From: Acidobacteriaceae bacterium | Lineage (GTDB): Bacteria > Acidobacteriota > Terriglobia > Terriglobales > Acidobacteriaceae | DNA: 64,000 nt | NCBI GenBank assembly: GCA_003151335.1 | Contig: PLXE01000104.1 | Location: 103,373-167,372 of the forward strand | Direction: 5' to 3' | Shown here: in pieces, positions 29,524 through 37,923 of the stretch | Position numbering within the stretch: position 1 is the stretch's first letter | How the letters are laid out: every line of letters begins with the position of its first letter | Notes under the pieces: model-generated | What the model was told of the DNA's origin: nothing | What the model saw: the letters and a program-made list of their open reading frames with translations, nothing else | The model's database searches: none | Position numbers and translations under genes: made by a program

Positions 29524-29562
29524 TAGCATTCAGCACTCAGCACTTAGTACTCAGCATTCAGC
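29524..29562. repeat. CAGCACTCAGCATTCAGC simple repeat
   Basis: Four degenerate copies of AGCATTCAGC / AGCACTTAGTACTC lie in the spacer between the convergent dehydrogenase and sensor kinase genes. The reverse complement occurs at 8004-8032. Confidence 0.5.
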
Positions 29563-29615
29563 CAAGGTAGGCCCTTCATTGATGGCTCGCGGCTGACTAC
29601 TGACAACTGATTGCC

Positions 29616-31109
29616 TCATCCCGCCGGCACGGTGAAGTGAAACACCGACCCGCAGTCAAGCTGTGAGGTGACGCCAATGGTCCCCCCGTGAGCTTCGACG
29701 ATAGCCTTGGCGATTGCCAGGCCCATGCCTGTGCCTTGCACGCGATAACGCTGGTCGCGTCCGCGATAGAACTTCTCGAAGATTAGCGACTGCTCCATAT
29801 CGTCAATGCCGGGACCGCGATCGGCGACGCTGAGATCCACCATTTTTCCGGCCGGTTCAGCGCTGATGGTGATCGGCGTTCCAGGAGGCGAATACTTGGC
29901 GGCGTTCTCCAGCAACTGCACCAGCACTTCGGCAATACGTTCCAGATCGATGCGGATGGAGGGCAACGACTCGGGGAGGTGCAGCGTCACCTCGCGTCCG
30001 GCCAGTACCTGTTTCGATTTCTCCAGCGCGGCTTCGACAACCTGGCGGACGGCATACGTCTCGCGGCGCAACGCCACCTGCTGGGCGTCAAGCTGAGCCA
30101 TCTCCGCCGCCTCGCCAACCAGGCGGTTGAGCCGGTCGGTTTCCTCGTCGATTACGGTGAGCAGTTCTTTTTGCCCTTCGGGATCGATTGGGGCGGGCGC
30201 AAGCAGTGTGGTTACCGACGCCTTGATGGACGTGAGGGGCGTCCGGAATTCGTGGGTGACGCTATCCAGCAGGGCGGAGCGGAGTTTTTCGCTTTCGCGG
30301 GCGGCTTCGGCGCGAGTGAGAGTTTCGACCGCTCCAGCGCGTTCGATGGAAATCGCGATCAAGCTACCCACCGCCTCCAGGGTTTCGCGGGACAGGACGG
30401 CGCCTTCCAGTCCCAGGCTACCCACTGGCTTGACTCCGATGCGCAAGGGCACGAAGCACAACTGCTGTTCCTCATCCATCACCAATTCGCCCCGTCCGCT
30501 TACCGACTCGAGTTGTTCCTTGCTGAGTTCGGGGTGGTCAACGCCAGTGCGATAAACCTCCTTGCGCTTGGGCAGATACATCGCCGCCGCCTTCAGTCCG
30601 AAGGCATCTCGCACGTACGAAGGGATGGAGTTGAGCAACTCCATTACATTATCGGTAGCCAGCAATTGCTGGCTCAGAGAGTAAAGCCGCTCCACCTCTT
30701 TGCGGCGGCGGGTGGCGTTCAGCGCCTCGCGGCGGGCCTGCTCCGAGAGCCGGCTGGCCACGATGGCGCTGATCAGAAACGCAAGCAAGGCAATCCAGTT
30801 CTGCGGTTCGCTGATGGTGAACGTGTGGACCGGCGGCAGGAAGAAGTAGTTGAATGCCAGGGTAGCTACGACAGCGGTGGTGATTGCAATGGTCAATCCC
30901 CAGCGGCTGGCTAGCAACAGCACCGCGAGCAAGAATGTCAGGGCGACGGTGGTGGGATTCACATTAGGCAAACGACGGTATGCAATCACTACGATGGCGA
31001 TAGTTCCCATCGCGGCGGCATAGTGGTAGAGAGCGGCCTTTAGGCGCTGCGGCGAGACGGCGAAGGAACGCCGCCCGGTCTGCCCGCCTTCCGATCGTCG
31101 TGGATTCAC
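29616..31109 (-). CDS. KdpD C-terminal half: DUF4118-GAF-histidine kinase
   Basis: This 497-aa protein corresponds to the C-terminal half of KdpD. It has four membrane helices of the DUF4118 domain (about 30-120), a GAF-like domain (about 140-265), HisKA with the phosphoacceptor His in SVTHEFRTPL, and HATPase_c (ENAAKY N box, DRGPGID, GTGMGLAIAK). The N-terminal KdpD and Usp domains are missing here and are encoded by the divergent gene starting 55 bases away. I start it at GTG 31109; the frame runs farther upstream but would overlap that divergent gene. It is likely a potassium or osmotic sensor. Confidence 0.82.
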   Translation of the reverse strand: MNPRRSEGGQTGRRSFAVSPQRLKAALYHYAAAMGTIAIVVIAYRRLPNVNPTTVALTFLLAVLLLASRWGLTIAITTAVVATLAFNYFFLPPVHTFTISEPQNWIALLAFLISAIVASRLSEQARREALNATRRRKEVERLYSLSQQLLATDNVMELLNSIPSYVRDAFGLKAAAMYLPKRKEVYRTGVDHPELSKEQLESVSGRGELVMDEEQQLCFVPLRIGVKPVGSLGLEGAVLSRETLEAVGSLIAISIERAGAVETLTRAEAARESEKLRSALLDSVTHEFRTPLTSIKASVTTLLAPAPIDPEGQKELLTVIDEETDRLNRLVGEAAEMAQLDAQQVALRRETYAVRQVVEAALEKSKQVLAGREVTLHLPESLPSIRIDLERIAEVLVQLLENAAKYSPPGTPITISAEPAGKMVDLSVADRGPGIDDMEQSLIFEKFYRGRDQRYRVQGTGMGLAIAKAIVEAHGGTIGVTSQLDCGSVFHFTVPAG

Positions 31110-31164
31110 GCCATGATTGTATCGAATCGACTTTTTCAGGCTCCTGCCGCAGAATAGTGGCGCA

Positions 31165-32289
31165 ATGCAAAAAACCCCCGAGCAATGGTTGGAGGAGACA
31201 ACTCCGGCAAAGAAGAGCGGTGTCTTCAAGCTGTTCCTGGGGTATGCGCCGGGTGTCGGCAAGACCTACGCCATGCTGAGTGAAGCCATTCGGCGTAAAA
31301 GCCGCGGCGAAGATGTCGTGATTGGAGTGATCGAGACGCACGGGCGCAAGGTGACGCAGGAAATCGCCTCGCGCCTGGAGACGGTGCCGCGCAAAAAGAT
31401 CGATTACAAAGGCACGCTCTTCGAAGAGATGGACGTGGACGCCATTCTGGCGCGCCATCCGCAGGTCGCGCTGGTGGACGAGTTGGCGCACACCAACATC
31501 GAGGGCAGCAAGCACCACAAGCGTTACGAAGATGTGTTCGAGTTGCTCGACAACAAGATCGATGTGGTTTCCACCATGAACGTGCAGCACCTGGAAAGTG
31601 TCACGCCCATGGTGCACAAAATCACTGGGGTGCTGGTGCGCGAGACGGTGCCCGACTGGGTCATGAAGCGCGTCGATGAAATTGTGATGTCGGACGTCAC
31701 TCCCGAAGCGCTGCAAACGCGCATGCGCCGGGGCGATATCTATCCTATGGAACGAGTGGATCGCGCCCTGGGGAACTTCTTCCGTTCCAGTAATCTGATC
31801 GCCTTGCGCGAAGTCGCCCTGCGCCATGTAGCGCAGGTGGTGGATCGCAGCCTGGAACCATATCTCGACACGGAAGCACCCGGCCGTGACTTGAATGTAG
31901 CGGAGCGCATTGGGGTCGGGGTCAGCTCCAATCCGGCGGCGCAGTATCTGGTGGCCCGGGCTTCCCGCATGGCGCAGGCGATCAACGGCGAGCTGTACGT
32001 CTTGTATGTCGATACCGGCGTCGATGGCGCCGATCCGGAGAGGCAGCGTTCCCTGCAGGCGAATCTTCACTTTGCGGAAAACATCGGAGCCACCATTGTG
32101 CGGCTCAAGGGTAAGGATGTTGCTCGGGCCATGGCCGAGTTCGTGCGCGAAAAGCACATCACGCAGATGATTTTCGGGCATTCCGCAACCAGCGGCTGGC
32201 GCAAGTACCTGTTCATGTCGGCCGTGCATCGTTTTCTGCGCGACGCGCCGGCGGTTGATGTTCACATCGTGAAGCAGCAGCCCAACTGA
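31165..32289 (+). CDS. KdpD N-terminal half: KdpD sensor domain plus Usp domain
   Basis: This 374-aa cytoplasmic protein equals the N-terminal half of KdpD. The KdpD domain (about 17-225) has Walker A GYAPGVGKT (26-34) and Walker B VALVDELAHTN. A universal-stress-protein domain follows (about 250-370), ending with the GHSATSGWRKYLF nucleotide-loop region. No kinase domain is present; the matching kinase half lies on the other strand, divergently transcribed. The ATG at 31165 gives the family-like N-terminus (QKTPEQWLEE). Usp domains of KdpD bind c-di-AMP in some bacteria, but that is not shown here. Confidence 0.85.
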   Translation: MQKTPEQWLEETTPAKKSGVFKLFLGYAPGVGKTYAMLSEAIRRKSRGEDVVIGVIETHGRKVTQEIASRLETVPRKKIDYKGTLFEEMDVDAILARHPQVALVDELAHTNIEGSKHHKRYEDVFELLDNKIDVVSTMNVQHLESVTPMVHKITGVLVRETVPDWVMKRVDEIVMSDVTPEALQTRMRRGDIYPMERVDRALGNFFRSSNLIALREVALRHVAQVVDRSLEPYLDTEAPGRDLNVAERIGVGVSSNPAAQYLVARASRMAQAINGELYVLYVDTGVDGADPERQRSLQANLHFAENIGATIVRLKGKDVARAMAEFVREKHITQMIFGHSATSGWRKYLFMSAVHRFLRDAPAVDVHIVKQQPN

Positions 32290-32744
32290 AGTTTCAAGTT
32301 TCGAGTTTCGGAGTCCCGATTGTCTACGACCGATGCTGGTGAGTTTTATATGTCCTGTTCGTATCGAGATTTGCTGGTGTGGCAGAAAAGCATGGCATTA
32401 GTGAAAGCGATCTATCAGGAGACACGCTCATTCCCGAAGGAGGAGCTTTATGGCTTGTCCTCACAGATGAGGCGCGCTGCAGTATCGGTGCCGTGCAATA
32501 TCGCGGAAGGGCAAGGGCGTATGTCGAAGAAGGAATTCAATCAGTTCCTGGCGGTATCCCGCGGTTCGGTCCTGGAGCTTGAAACTCAACTGCAGATTGC
32601 GGCGGACCTGGGGTTTCTCAGTGCGGATAATGTACAGCAGCTCATTAGTAAAACTGAGGAACTACCCCGAATGTTGAAAGGATTAAATGGGGTCCCTAGC
32701 CCGATAACTTGAAACTTGAAACTTGAAACTTGAAACTCGAAACT
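32289..32744. mobile_element. Inverted-repeat-bounded cassette carrying a four-helix-bundle gene
   Basis: The left edge (32289-32309) holds AAGTTTCAAGTTTC and GTTTCGAGTTTC. The right edge (32709-32744) holds their complements GAAACTTGAAACTT and GAAACTCGAAAC. The only gene inside is the four-helix-bundle ORF, whose stop codon (32710-32712) lies within the right arm. The cassette separates the KdpD N-terminal gene from kdpE. No transposase or target duplication is visible, so movement is an inference. Confidence 0.5.
32350..32712 (+). CDS. Four-helix-bundle protein (23S rRNA intervening-sequence type)
   Basis: This 120-aa protein belongs to the S23/IVP-like four-helix-bundle family. Its hallmarks are YRDLLVWQKSMALVKAIYQ, the PKEELYGLSSQMRRAAVSVPCNIAEGQGR block and the SRGSVLELETQLQIA helix. 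Members are encoded inside 23S rRNA intervening sequences, as DGR accessory proteins, and in many free-standing copies; the molecular role is unclear. The ATG at 32350 is chosen; an upstream TTG is less likely. The flanking GAAACTT inverted repeats suggest it arrived as a cassette between the kdpD N-terminal gene and kdpE. Confidence 0.85.
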   Translation: MSCSYRDLLVWQKSMALVKAIYQETRSFPKEELYGLSSQMRRAAVSVPCNIAEGQGRMSKKEFNQFLAVSRGSVLELETQLQIAADLGFLSADNVQQLISKTEELPRMLKGLNGVPSPIT

Positions 32745-32753
32745 GCAGCGAAG

Positions 32754-33449
32754 ATGCACACCCGCCCGCACATCCTGGTGGTCGACGACGAGCCGCAAAT
32801 CACGCGGGTGCTGCGGACCAGCCTCAATGCGCAAGGCTACGAGATCCGCGTGGCCAACGACGGTGAAACCGCGCTGGAGATTGTGAAAGACTTTGCTCCC
32901 GACCTGGTGATCACCGATCTGGCCATGCCCAACATGAACGGCATCGAGCTGTGCCGCCGACTGCGCAAAATGTCGCAAGTCCCCATTCTGGTCCTTTCGG
33001 TGCGCGGCGAAGAGCGCAGCAAGATCGAAGCGCTCGACTCCGGCGCCGATGACTATGTGACCAAACCCTTCAGCACGGGTGAGCTACTGGCGCGAATTCG
33101 CGCGGCGCTTCGGCGTTCGCCCCCAAGCAACAGCGCCGTGCAAACCAAGATCGACCTGGGCGATTTTCACATTGATCTCGACGCACATTCCATCGCGGTC
33201 GCCGGCAAAGAAGTGCGGCTGACGCCCAAGGAATTCGATGTGCTGGTGTACATGGCGCAACATCCGCGCAAGGTCTTGACCCATCGCGCAATCTTGAATG
33301 CCGTGTGGGGAAGTAACAGCATTGAGCAAAACGAATATCTGCGGGTCTTCGTCGGCCAGTTGCGCAAGAAGCTGGAGCCCGACGCCAGTTCGCCGAAGTA
33401 CATCCTGACCGAGCCGTGGGTGGGATATCGCTTCGAGCCGGGTGACTGA
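32754..33449 (+). CDS. kdpE: OmpR-family response regulator, KdpE-like
   Basis: This 231-aa response regulator has a receiver domain (about 1-120) with acidic DDE at the start of HILVVDDEPQ, the phosphoacceptor Asp in DLVITDLAMPN and the Lys in DYVTKPF. A winged-helix trans_reg_c DNA-binding domain follows (about 135-230; EVRLTPKEFDVLVYMAQHP, RVFVGQLRKKLEPD). Its place beside the split KdpD genes supports a KdpE identity. No kdpFABC transporter genes are in the window, so the regulated target is not shown. Start: ATG 32754. Confidence 0.86.
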   Translation: MHTRPHILVVDDEPQITRVLRTSLNAQGYEIRVANDGETALEIVKDFAPDLVITDLAMPNMNGIELCRRLRKMSQVPILVLSVRGEERSKIEALDSGADDYVTKPFSTGELLARIRAALRRSPPSNSAVQTKIDLGDFHIDLDAHSIAVAGKEVRLTPKEFDVLVYMAQHPRKVLTHRAILNAVWGSNSIEQNEYLRVFVGQLRKKLEPDASSPKYILTEPWVGYRFEPGD

Positions 33450-33485
33450 AGCTGACCCCCCGCCAATTCGTTCCGCTTCGTTTTG

Positions 33486-33491
33486 TATAAT
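33486..33491 (+). promoter_or_regulatory. Candidate -10 box of mtnP
   Basis: TATAAT lies 16 bases before the mtnP ATG at 33508. This supports the shorter start over a GTG at 33442, which lies upstream of the box. No clear -35 is seen. Confidence 0.38.
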
Positions 33492-33507
33492 CGTTGGTTT
33501 GCACACC

Positions 33508-34410
33508 ATGCTTGAGGAGAATCTGTTGCAGCAGGCGGAAATTGGCATCATCGGCGGGAGTGGTCTCTACTCCATGGCGGGGCTGACCGACGTGCGTGAG
33601 GTGGCGCTGGAAACGCCCTTTGGAACGCCCTCCGATGCCTACGTTCTGGGCACCCTGGCTGGTCGAAGCGTAGCTTTCTTGGCCCGCCATGGTCGCGGAC
33701 ATCGCTTCATGCCGACCGAGCTGAATTACCGGGCCAACATTCACGGATTGAAGCAGCTTGGGGTCTCGCGGATCATTTCGCTGTCCGCCGTCGGCTCGCT
33801 GAAAGAAGAGCATCGGCCACTCGACTTTGTCATTCCCGATCAGTTTGTGGGTCTCACACGCCACCGCATCGACACTTTCTTCGGCGATGGACTTGTCGCA
33901 CACGTCGGATTTGGACATCCCATTTGCGAGGAAGAGGCGGTAGTGCTCGCGGGTGCTTGCCGTCGCGCCGGCGTGAATGTGAAGCAGGGCGGCACCTACC
34001 TCAACATGGAAGGGCCGCAGTTCTCGACCAAGGCTGAGTCCAATCTGTATCGCAGTTGGGGCATGGACGTGATCGGCATGACCAACCTCACCGAAGCCAG
34101 GCTGGCCCGTGAAGCCGAGCTGTGCTACGTCACCGTCGCCATGGTTACGGATTACGATTGCTGGCACGAGGAACACGATCACGTTAGCGTGGACCAGATT
34201 ATCGCCGTGCTGCTGAAGAACGCCGAACACGCCTGCAACGTGGTGCGAGAGGCGGTGGCGGCGATGCCGAAGACGCGAGGTTGCAAGTGCGGTTCGGCAT
34301 TGCAGAACGCCATCATTACGCAGAAGGACGTTGTGCCCGCCGCTACGCTGCAGCGCCTGAAGCTGCTGGTGGGCAAGTATTTCAACTCTGAAGAGAAAGC
34401 GGGAACATAG
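33508..34410 (+). CDS. mtnP: S-methyl-5'-thioadenosine phosphorylase
   Basis: This 300-aa purine nucleoside phosphorylase-family enzyme cleaves methylthioadenosine (a by-product of polyamine and SAM metabolism) to adenine and methylthioribose 1-phosphate. Seen are the phosphate-binding GGSGLY, ARHGRGHRFMPTELNYRAN, the purine/ribose-site QGGTYLNMEGPQFSTKAES, MTNLTEARLAREAELCY and VTDYDCWHEEHDHV. The length is normal. It is followed after 3 bases by a PfkB-family kinase gene that is probably cotranscribed. Confidence 0.92.
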   Translation: MLEENLLQQAEIGIIGGSGLYSMAGLTDVREVALETPFGTPSDAYVLGTLAGRSVAFLARHGRGHRFMPTELNYRANIHGLKQLGVSRIISLSAVGSLKEEHRPLDFVIPDQFVGLTRHRIDTFFGDGLVAHVGFGHPICEEEAVVLAGACRRAGVNVKQGGTYLNMEGPQFSTKAESNLYRSWGMDVIGMTNLTEARLAREAELCYVTVAMVTDYDCWHEEHDHVSVDQIIAVLLKNAEHACNVVREAVAAMPKTRGCKCGSALQNAIITQKDVVPAATLQRLKLLVGKYFNSEEKAGT

Positions 34411-34413
34411 GAT

Positions 34414-35337
34414 TTGTCCATTCTTGTCGTCGGTTCTGTTGCATTTGATACCCTCAAAACTACTTACGGCGAGCGCCAGAAGATTCTGGGTGGCGCGGCG
34501 ACCTATTTCTCGCTTTCGGCCAGCTACTTTACCGATGTGCGGGTGATTGCGGTAGTGGGAGAAGATTTTACGGCCGAGAACGAAGCCGTGATGACCAGTC
34601 GCGGCGTCGATACGCGCGGAATTCAGCATGCGAAAGGCAAGACCTTTCATTGGTCCGGCGAGTACGGCGAAAACGTCAACGAAGCGAAAACGCTGAATAC
34701 CGAGTTGAACGTTTTCGAAAGCTTTCAGCCGCAAATCCCAGCCGAATACAACGACTCGGCCTTCCTGTTTCTAGCGAACATCGATCCCGCGCTGCAGACG
34801 CGGGTGCGCGACGCCATGCAGAACGTGAAGCTGGTGGGCGGCGACACCATGAACTTCTGGATCAGCGGGCATCGGGAGAAGCTGGGCGAGATGTTGAAGC
34901 GGGTTGACGTGCTGCTGATCAACGACACCGAAGCCAAGATGCTGGCGGGCGACAGCAGTTTGCCGCGGGCCGCGCGCAAGGTGCTGGAACTGGGCCCGCG
35001 CGCGTTGGTCATCAAGCATGGCGAATATGGCGCCACCATCTTCTTTCGCGATGGGGAATTCGCCGGAGGGCATCATCCGTTTCGGGCCCCGGCCTTGCCT
35101 CTCGACGAAGTGCGCGATCCCACCGGCGCCGGCGACAGTTTTGCCGGGGGCTTCATGGGCTACATCGCCTCGCAGGGCGAAGTCAGCCGCCGGGTGCTGA
35201 AACACGCCATGTTCTATGGCAGCGTGATGGGCTCTTTCTCGGTGGAGCAGTTCGGCACGGAGCGCCTGCAATCGCTCACGCGCGAAGAGATCGATGAGCG
35301 GTTTGAGGTCTTCCGCGAGTTGACGCATCTGGACTAA
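34414..35337 (+). CDS. PfkB-family sugar or nucleoside kinase
   Basis: This 307-aa ribokinase-like kinase carries the N-terminal GSVAFDT and GGAATYFSLSAS di-glycine motif and the C-terminal signature DPTGAGDSFAGGFMGY with the catalytic Asp of GAGD. The TTG start lies 3 bases after the mtnP stop. The pairing suggests a role in nucleoside or ribose salvage around methylthioadenosine, for example adenosine- or ribose-type kinase activity, but the substrate is not determined by sequence. Confidence 0.82.
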   Translation: MSILVVGSVAFDTLKTTYGERQKILGGAATYFSLSASYFTDVRVIAVVGEDFTAENEAVMTSRGVDTRGIQHAKGKTFHWSGEYGENVNEAKTLNTELNVFESFQPQIPAEYNDSAFLFLANIDPALQTRVRDAMQNVKLVGGDTMNFWISGHREKLGEMLKRVDVLLINDTEAKMLAGDSSLPRAARKVLELGPRALVIKHGEYGATIFFRDGEFAGGHHPFRAPALPLDEVRDPTGAGDSFAGGFMGYIASQGEVSRRVLKHAMFYGSVMGSFSVEQFGTERLQSLTREEIDERFEVFRELTHLD

Positions 35338-35399
35338 GCGAACGGCCTCATGTCGCGATGACGCCTCACAAGGCATACACTTCAACCTAACGAACTGAC

Positions 35400-35699
35400 A
35401 TGACGCCCAAAACCGAAGCCAAGCTCAACGAACTGGCGCAGCGTACCCATCGCAGCAAGGAGGAACTGTTGGAAGAAGCAGTAAATTGCCTTGTTGCATA
35501 CAACGAGTGGTTCCATCGCAAAATAAAGAACAGTTTAGCGGCAGCCGAACGGGGCGAAACGGTTCCGGATGAATGCGTCCGGGCGTGGATGGAACAACAG
35601 CAACGTTCTGGCGAGACGTCCAATCCTGACGAAGACTTCCGGCCCGTCGAGATTTCCGGTGAGCCTCTGTCGGAAACTATCCTCCGTGAAAGACGCTGA
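35400..35699 (+). CDS. Ribbon-helix-helix protein, antitoxin-like
   Basis: This 99-aa protein has an N-terminal ribbon-helix-helix pattern (about 1-45: KTEAKLNELAQRTHRSKEEL followed by a second helix) like CopG/ParD-type antitoxins, then a charged helical tail. Such proteins repress their own operon and neutralise a RelE/ParE-type toxin, but no toxin ORF follows: the next gene encodes a membrane glycosyltransferase and overlaps its end by 14 bases. It may be an orphan antitoxin or a plain regulator. Confidence 0.55.
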   Translation: MTPKTEAKLNELAQRTHRSKEELLEEAVNCLVAYNEWFHRKIKNSLAAAERGETVPDECVRAWMEQQQRSGETSNPDEDFRPVEISGEPLSETILRERR

Positions 35700-37326
35700 T
35701 CGCGCTGTCGTCCAACAGCGCCATGACGCGCTCTTCACTCTGCTTCTTGGCGGACTCTCCATAGCAGCGCTTTTCTTCTATTACTTCAAACAAGAGCTTC
35801 TGCTTTATGGCGACGCGGTGGCGCACATCAACATTGCGCGCCGGGTCGTGGATAACCGGCATCTGCTGACGTCGTACGGGCAACTGGGCACCGTCTGGCT
35901 CCCGCTGCAGCACATTGCCATGCTGCCGTTCGTGTGGATTGATGCCCTCTGGCGCAGCGGGATCGCCGGCTCCATTCCCAGCATGGTGGCGTATGTCGTG
36001 GGCACGCTGGGAATCTTCCGGCTGGTTAATGCCCGTGCACCAAAGCGTGTCGCCTACCTCGCCGCAGCCATCTATGCCCTCAATCCAAACCTGCTCTACC
36101 TGCAAAGCACGGCGATGAACGAGCCCATCTTCCTGGCCTTCTTCATCTGGGCGATGGTTTATCTCGACGAATTCCTGCGCGCTGCTTCGCCGCCAGCGAC
36201 CGACTCCCATTTAATGCCGGCGCAAATGACGCCTGAGCGCGCACTGGAAGCCTGCGGAATGACTTTGGCTGGCGGGGCCTATACGCGGTACGACGGCTGG
36301 TTTGTCGCCGCGATCGTGGTTGTCGTGATTCTGTGTATCTTCGCGCGCTGGTGGCGGCGAGTGGGGGACAGCGCGCAGCGAAAGTCGATGGCGAAATCGC
36401 TGATCGAACTTCTGGCGCTGAACGCGCTGGTTCCCGTTTACTGGTTCTTGTACACCTACTGTGTATCAGGGCATGGACTTGATTTCCTCAATGGCCCTTA
36501 CTCGGCCAAAGCGATTGCGCTGCGCACGGTGGCCCGTGGTGCGCCTCCCTATCCCGGCCAGCATGATCTATTCACAGCCGCACTCTACTTTCTGAAATCG
36601 GCCAAGCTGAACATGGGAGCCGGCTTCTGCGGACAGGCGCTTCTTGCGCTGGCTCTGGCCGGAACGGTTGCAGCGGCGTGGAAGTTCCGCCGCCACGGAG
36701 TGTTCCTGCTGCTTTGGCTCCCTCTGCCGTTCTATGCGCTCTCCATCGCCTACGGCAGCGTGCCCATTTATCTGCCAGTGTGGTACCCATTCTCGTATTA
36801 CAACGTGCGCTACGGGCTTGAATTGCTGCCCCTGTTCGCAGTTTTTCTCGCTGTATTGATGGACTTCATCTTGGAACGCTGGAAGGGATTGGCGGCGCGG
36901 ATTGCGGCGGCGGCGATCGTGATTGGCCTGGTGGCGGGCGGCTATGTATCGATCTATAGCCAAACACCGATCACGTTGCGGGAAGCGCAAGCGAATTCCC
37001 GCGGCCGCACCGTGATGGAACGCGCGCTGGCCGACTCTCTCGCGAAATTGCCGGGCTCGGCCACGCTGCTCATGTACGGCGCCGAGCACGCCGGCGCGCT
37101 GCAGCAGGCCGGGATTCCGTGGCGGCGCGTGATTTCCGAAGGCGAGCATCCTGACTGGGATTGGGCGCTTCTCGATCCGGCGCGGTATGCCGACTACATG
37201 GTCGCCTGCCAGGGTGATCCGGTGTGGGCGGCGGTGCGACCGCAGCGCGCGGAATTGACGGAACTGCTGTCCATCAGCGTTCCCGGCCAATCGCGCTGCA
37301 CCATCTACAAGCGCGGACGACCTTGA
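35686..37326 (+). CDS. GT-C fold glycosyltransferase-like membrane protein
   Basis: This 546-aa polytopic protein has about eleven hydrophobic segments and a soluble C-terminal part from about residue 430. The first loop after helix 1 contains YGDAVAHINIARRVVD, the acidic GDAxxH motif typical of GT-C transferases. It is related in architecture to the glycosyltransferase at 28-1560, with little obvious sequence identity. I start it at the GTG 35686; an upstream extension would read through the preceding gene in another frame. The function is probably polyprenyl-linked sugar transfer in envelope glycan assembly. Confidence 0.68.
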   Translation: MKDADRAVVQQRHDALFTLLLGGLSIAALFFYYFKQELLLYGDAVAHINIARRVVDNRHLLTSYGQLGTVWLPLQHIAMLPFVWIDALWRSGIAGSIPSMVAYVVGTLGIFRLVNARAPKRVAYLAAAIYALNPNLLYLQSTAMNEPIFLAFFIWAMVYLDEFLRAASPPATDSHLMPAQMTPERALEACGMTLAGGAYTRYDGWFVAAIVVVVILCIFARWWRRVGDSAQRKSMAKSLIELLALNALVPVYWFLYTYCVSGHGLDFLNGPYSAKAIALRTVARGAPPYPGQHDLFTAALYFLKSAKLNMGAGFCGQALLALALAGTVAAAWKFRRHGVFLLLWLPLPFYALSIAYGSVPIYLPVWYPFSYYNVRYGLELLPLFAVFLAVLMDFILERWKGLAARIAAAAIVIGLVAGGYVSIYSQTPITLREAQANSRGRTVMERALADSLAKLPGSATLLMYGAEHAGALQQAGIPWRRVISEGEHPDWDWALLDPARYADYMVACQGDPVWAAVRPQRAELTELLSISVPGQSRCTIYKRGRP

Positions 37327-37338
37327 GCAATGCGGGCC

Positions 37339-37554
37339 TTATCGCAGGTTTTGAAAATCTTCCTGCGTAATGCCGAGCTGGCGGAGAATCTTGAAGAACA
37401 ACGGAGGGCCGATTTCCCGACCGCCGTGAATGGGAATAGTCACGGCGCGTCCGTCAAGATGGTTCCAACGCTCGTGGCTGCCGGTCTGCCTCGTCCGCGA
37501 AAACCCGAGCTTGCGGGCTGCATTTTGGAAGTCGCGGGACGTGCCGCTAGGCAT
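37339..37554 (-). CDS. hicA: HicA-type mRNA interferase toxin
   Basis: This 71-aa HicA toxin has the family pattern SRDFQNAARKLGFSRTRQTGSHERW with the catalytic His in TGSH, then AVTIPIHGGREIGPPLFFKILRQLGI. The ATG at 37554 lies within the end of the upstream hicB gene, an 8-base overlap. It is one of two HicA genes in the window; the two differ in length and share little sequence beyond the motif. Confidence 0.85.
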   Translation of the reverse strand: MPSGTSRDFQNAARKLGFSRTRQTGSHERWNHLDGRAVTIPIHGGREIGPPLFFKILRQLGITQEDFQNLR

Positions 37555-37759
37555 GTACGATTTCGGTGGTATCGGCAGGCAAGGGAATGCGTTTTTCCAA
37601 ATACTCTTCCGCAATCATCTGAAAAACGCAGGCCAACTCGGTCAGTGCTTCTTCGCGCGTCGGCATTAGGGCGTAGCAACCCGGGATGGCGGGAATTTCT
37701 GCAACCCATGCGCCGTCTGGCTGGCGGTACAAGACGGTTTTGTAGTCTTCAAGCTTCAC
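37547..37759 (-). CDS. hicB: HicB-type antitoxin
   Basis: This 70-aa HicB antitoxin has the fold pattern YKTVLYRQPDGAWVAEIPAIPGCYALMPTREEALTEL. It ends soon after the alpha-beta domain (PADTTEIVHA) and has no C-terminal DNA-binding module. It precedes and overlaps hicA, the antitoxin-first order. It contrasts with the fused HicB-bactofilin at 25732-26319, whose stand-alone length would be almost the same. Confidence 0.87.
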   Translation of the reverse strand: MKLEDYKTVLYRQPDGAWVAEIPAIPGCYALMPTREEALTELACVFQMIAEEYLEKRIPLPADTTEIVHA

Positions 37760-37923
37760 GGCTGGCTCTCGATTTCGTCACAGTTTATCATGCAAGCGTC
37801 TCCAACCGACGCTGCGGTTGACCTTGCAATGAACGCCCTTGCGAATCCTTTGGCCCGCACACGCGCAGTTAACCGTCCAACCCCGCGGCGTTTGTTACAA
37901 TCCGCCCATTGAGCGCGACTGAT

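Noticed and set aside
29616..32289. kdpD as a frameshifted pseudogene
   Set aside because: The two halves are on opposite strands, each with intact catalytic motifs and its own start, so a simple frameshift cannot explain it.
33070..34734. Minus-strand frame of 554 codons across kdpE and mtnP
   Set aside because: Crosses two confidently identified genes on the other strand, with no recognisable domain.
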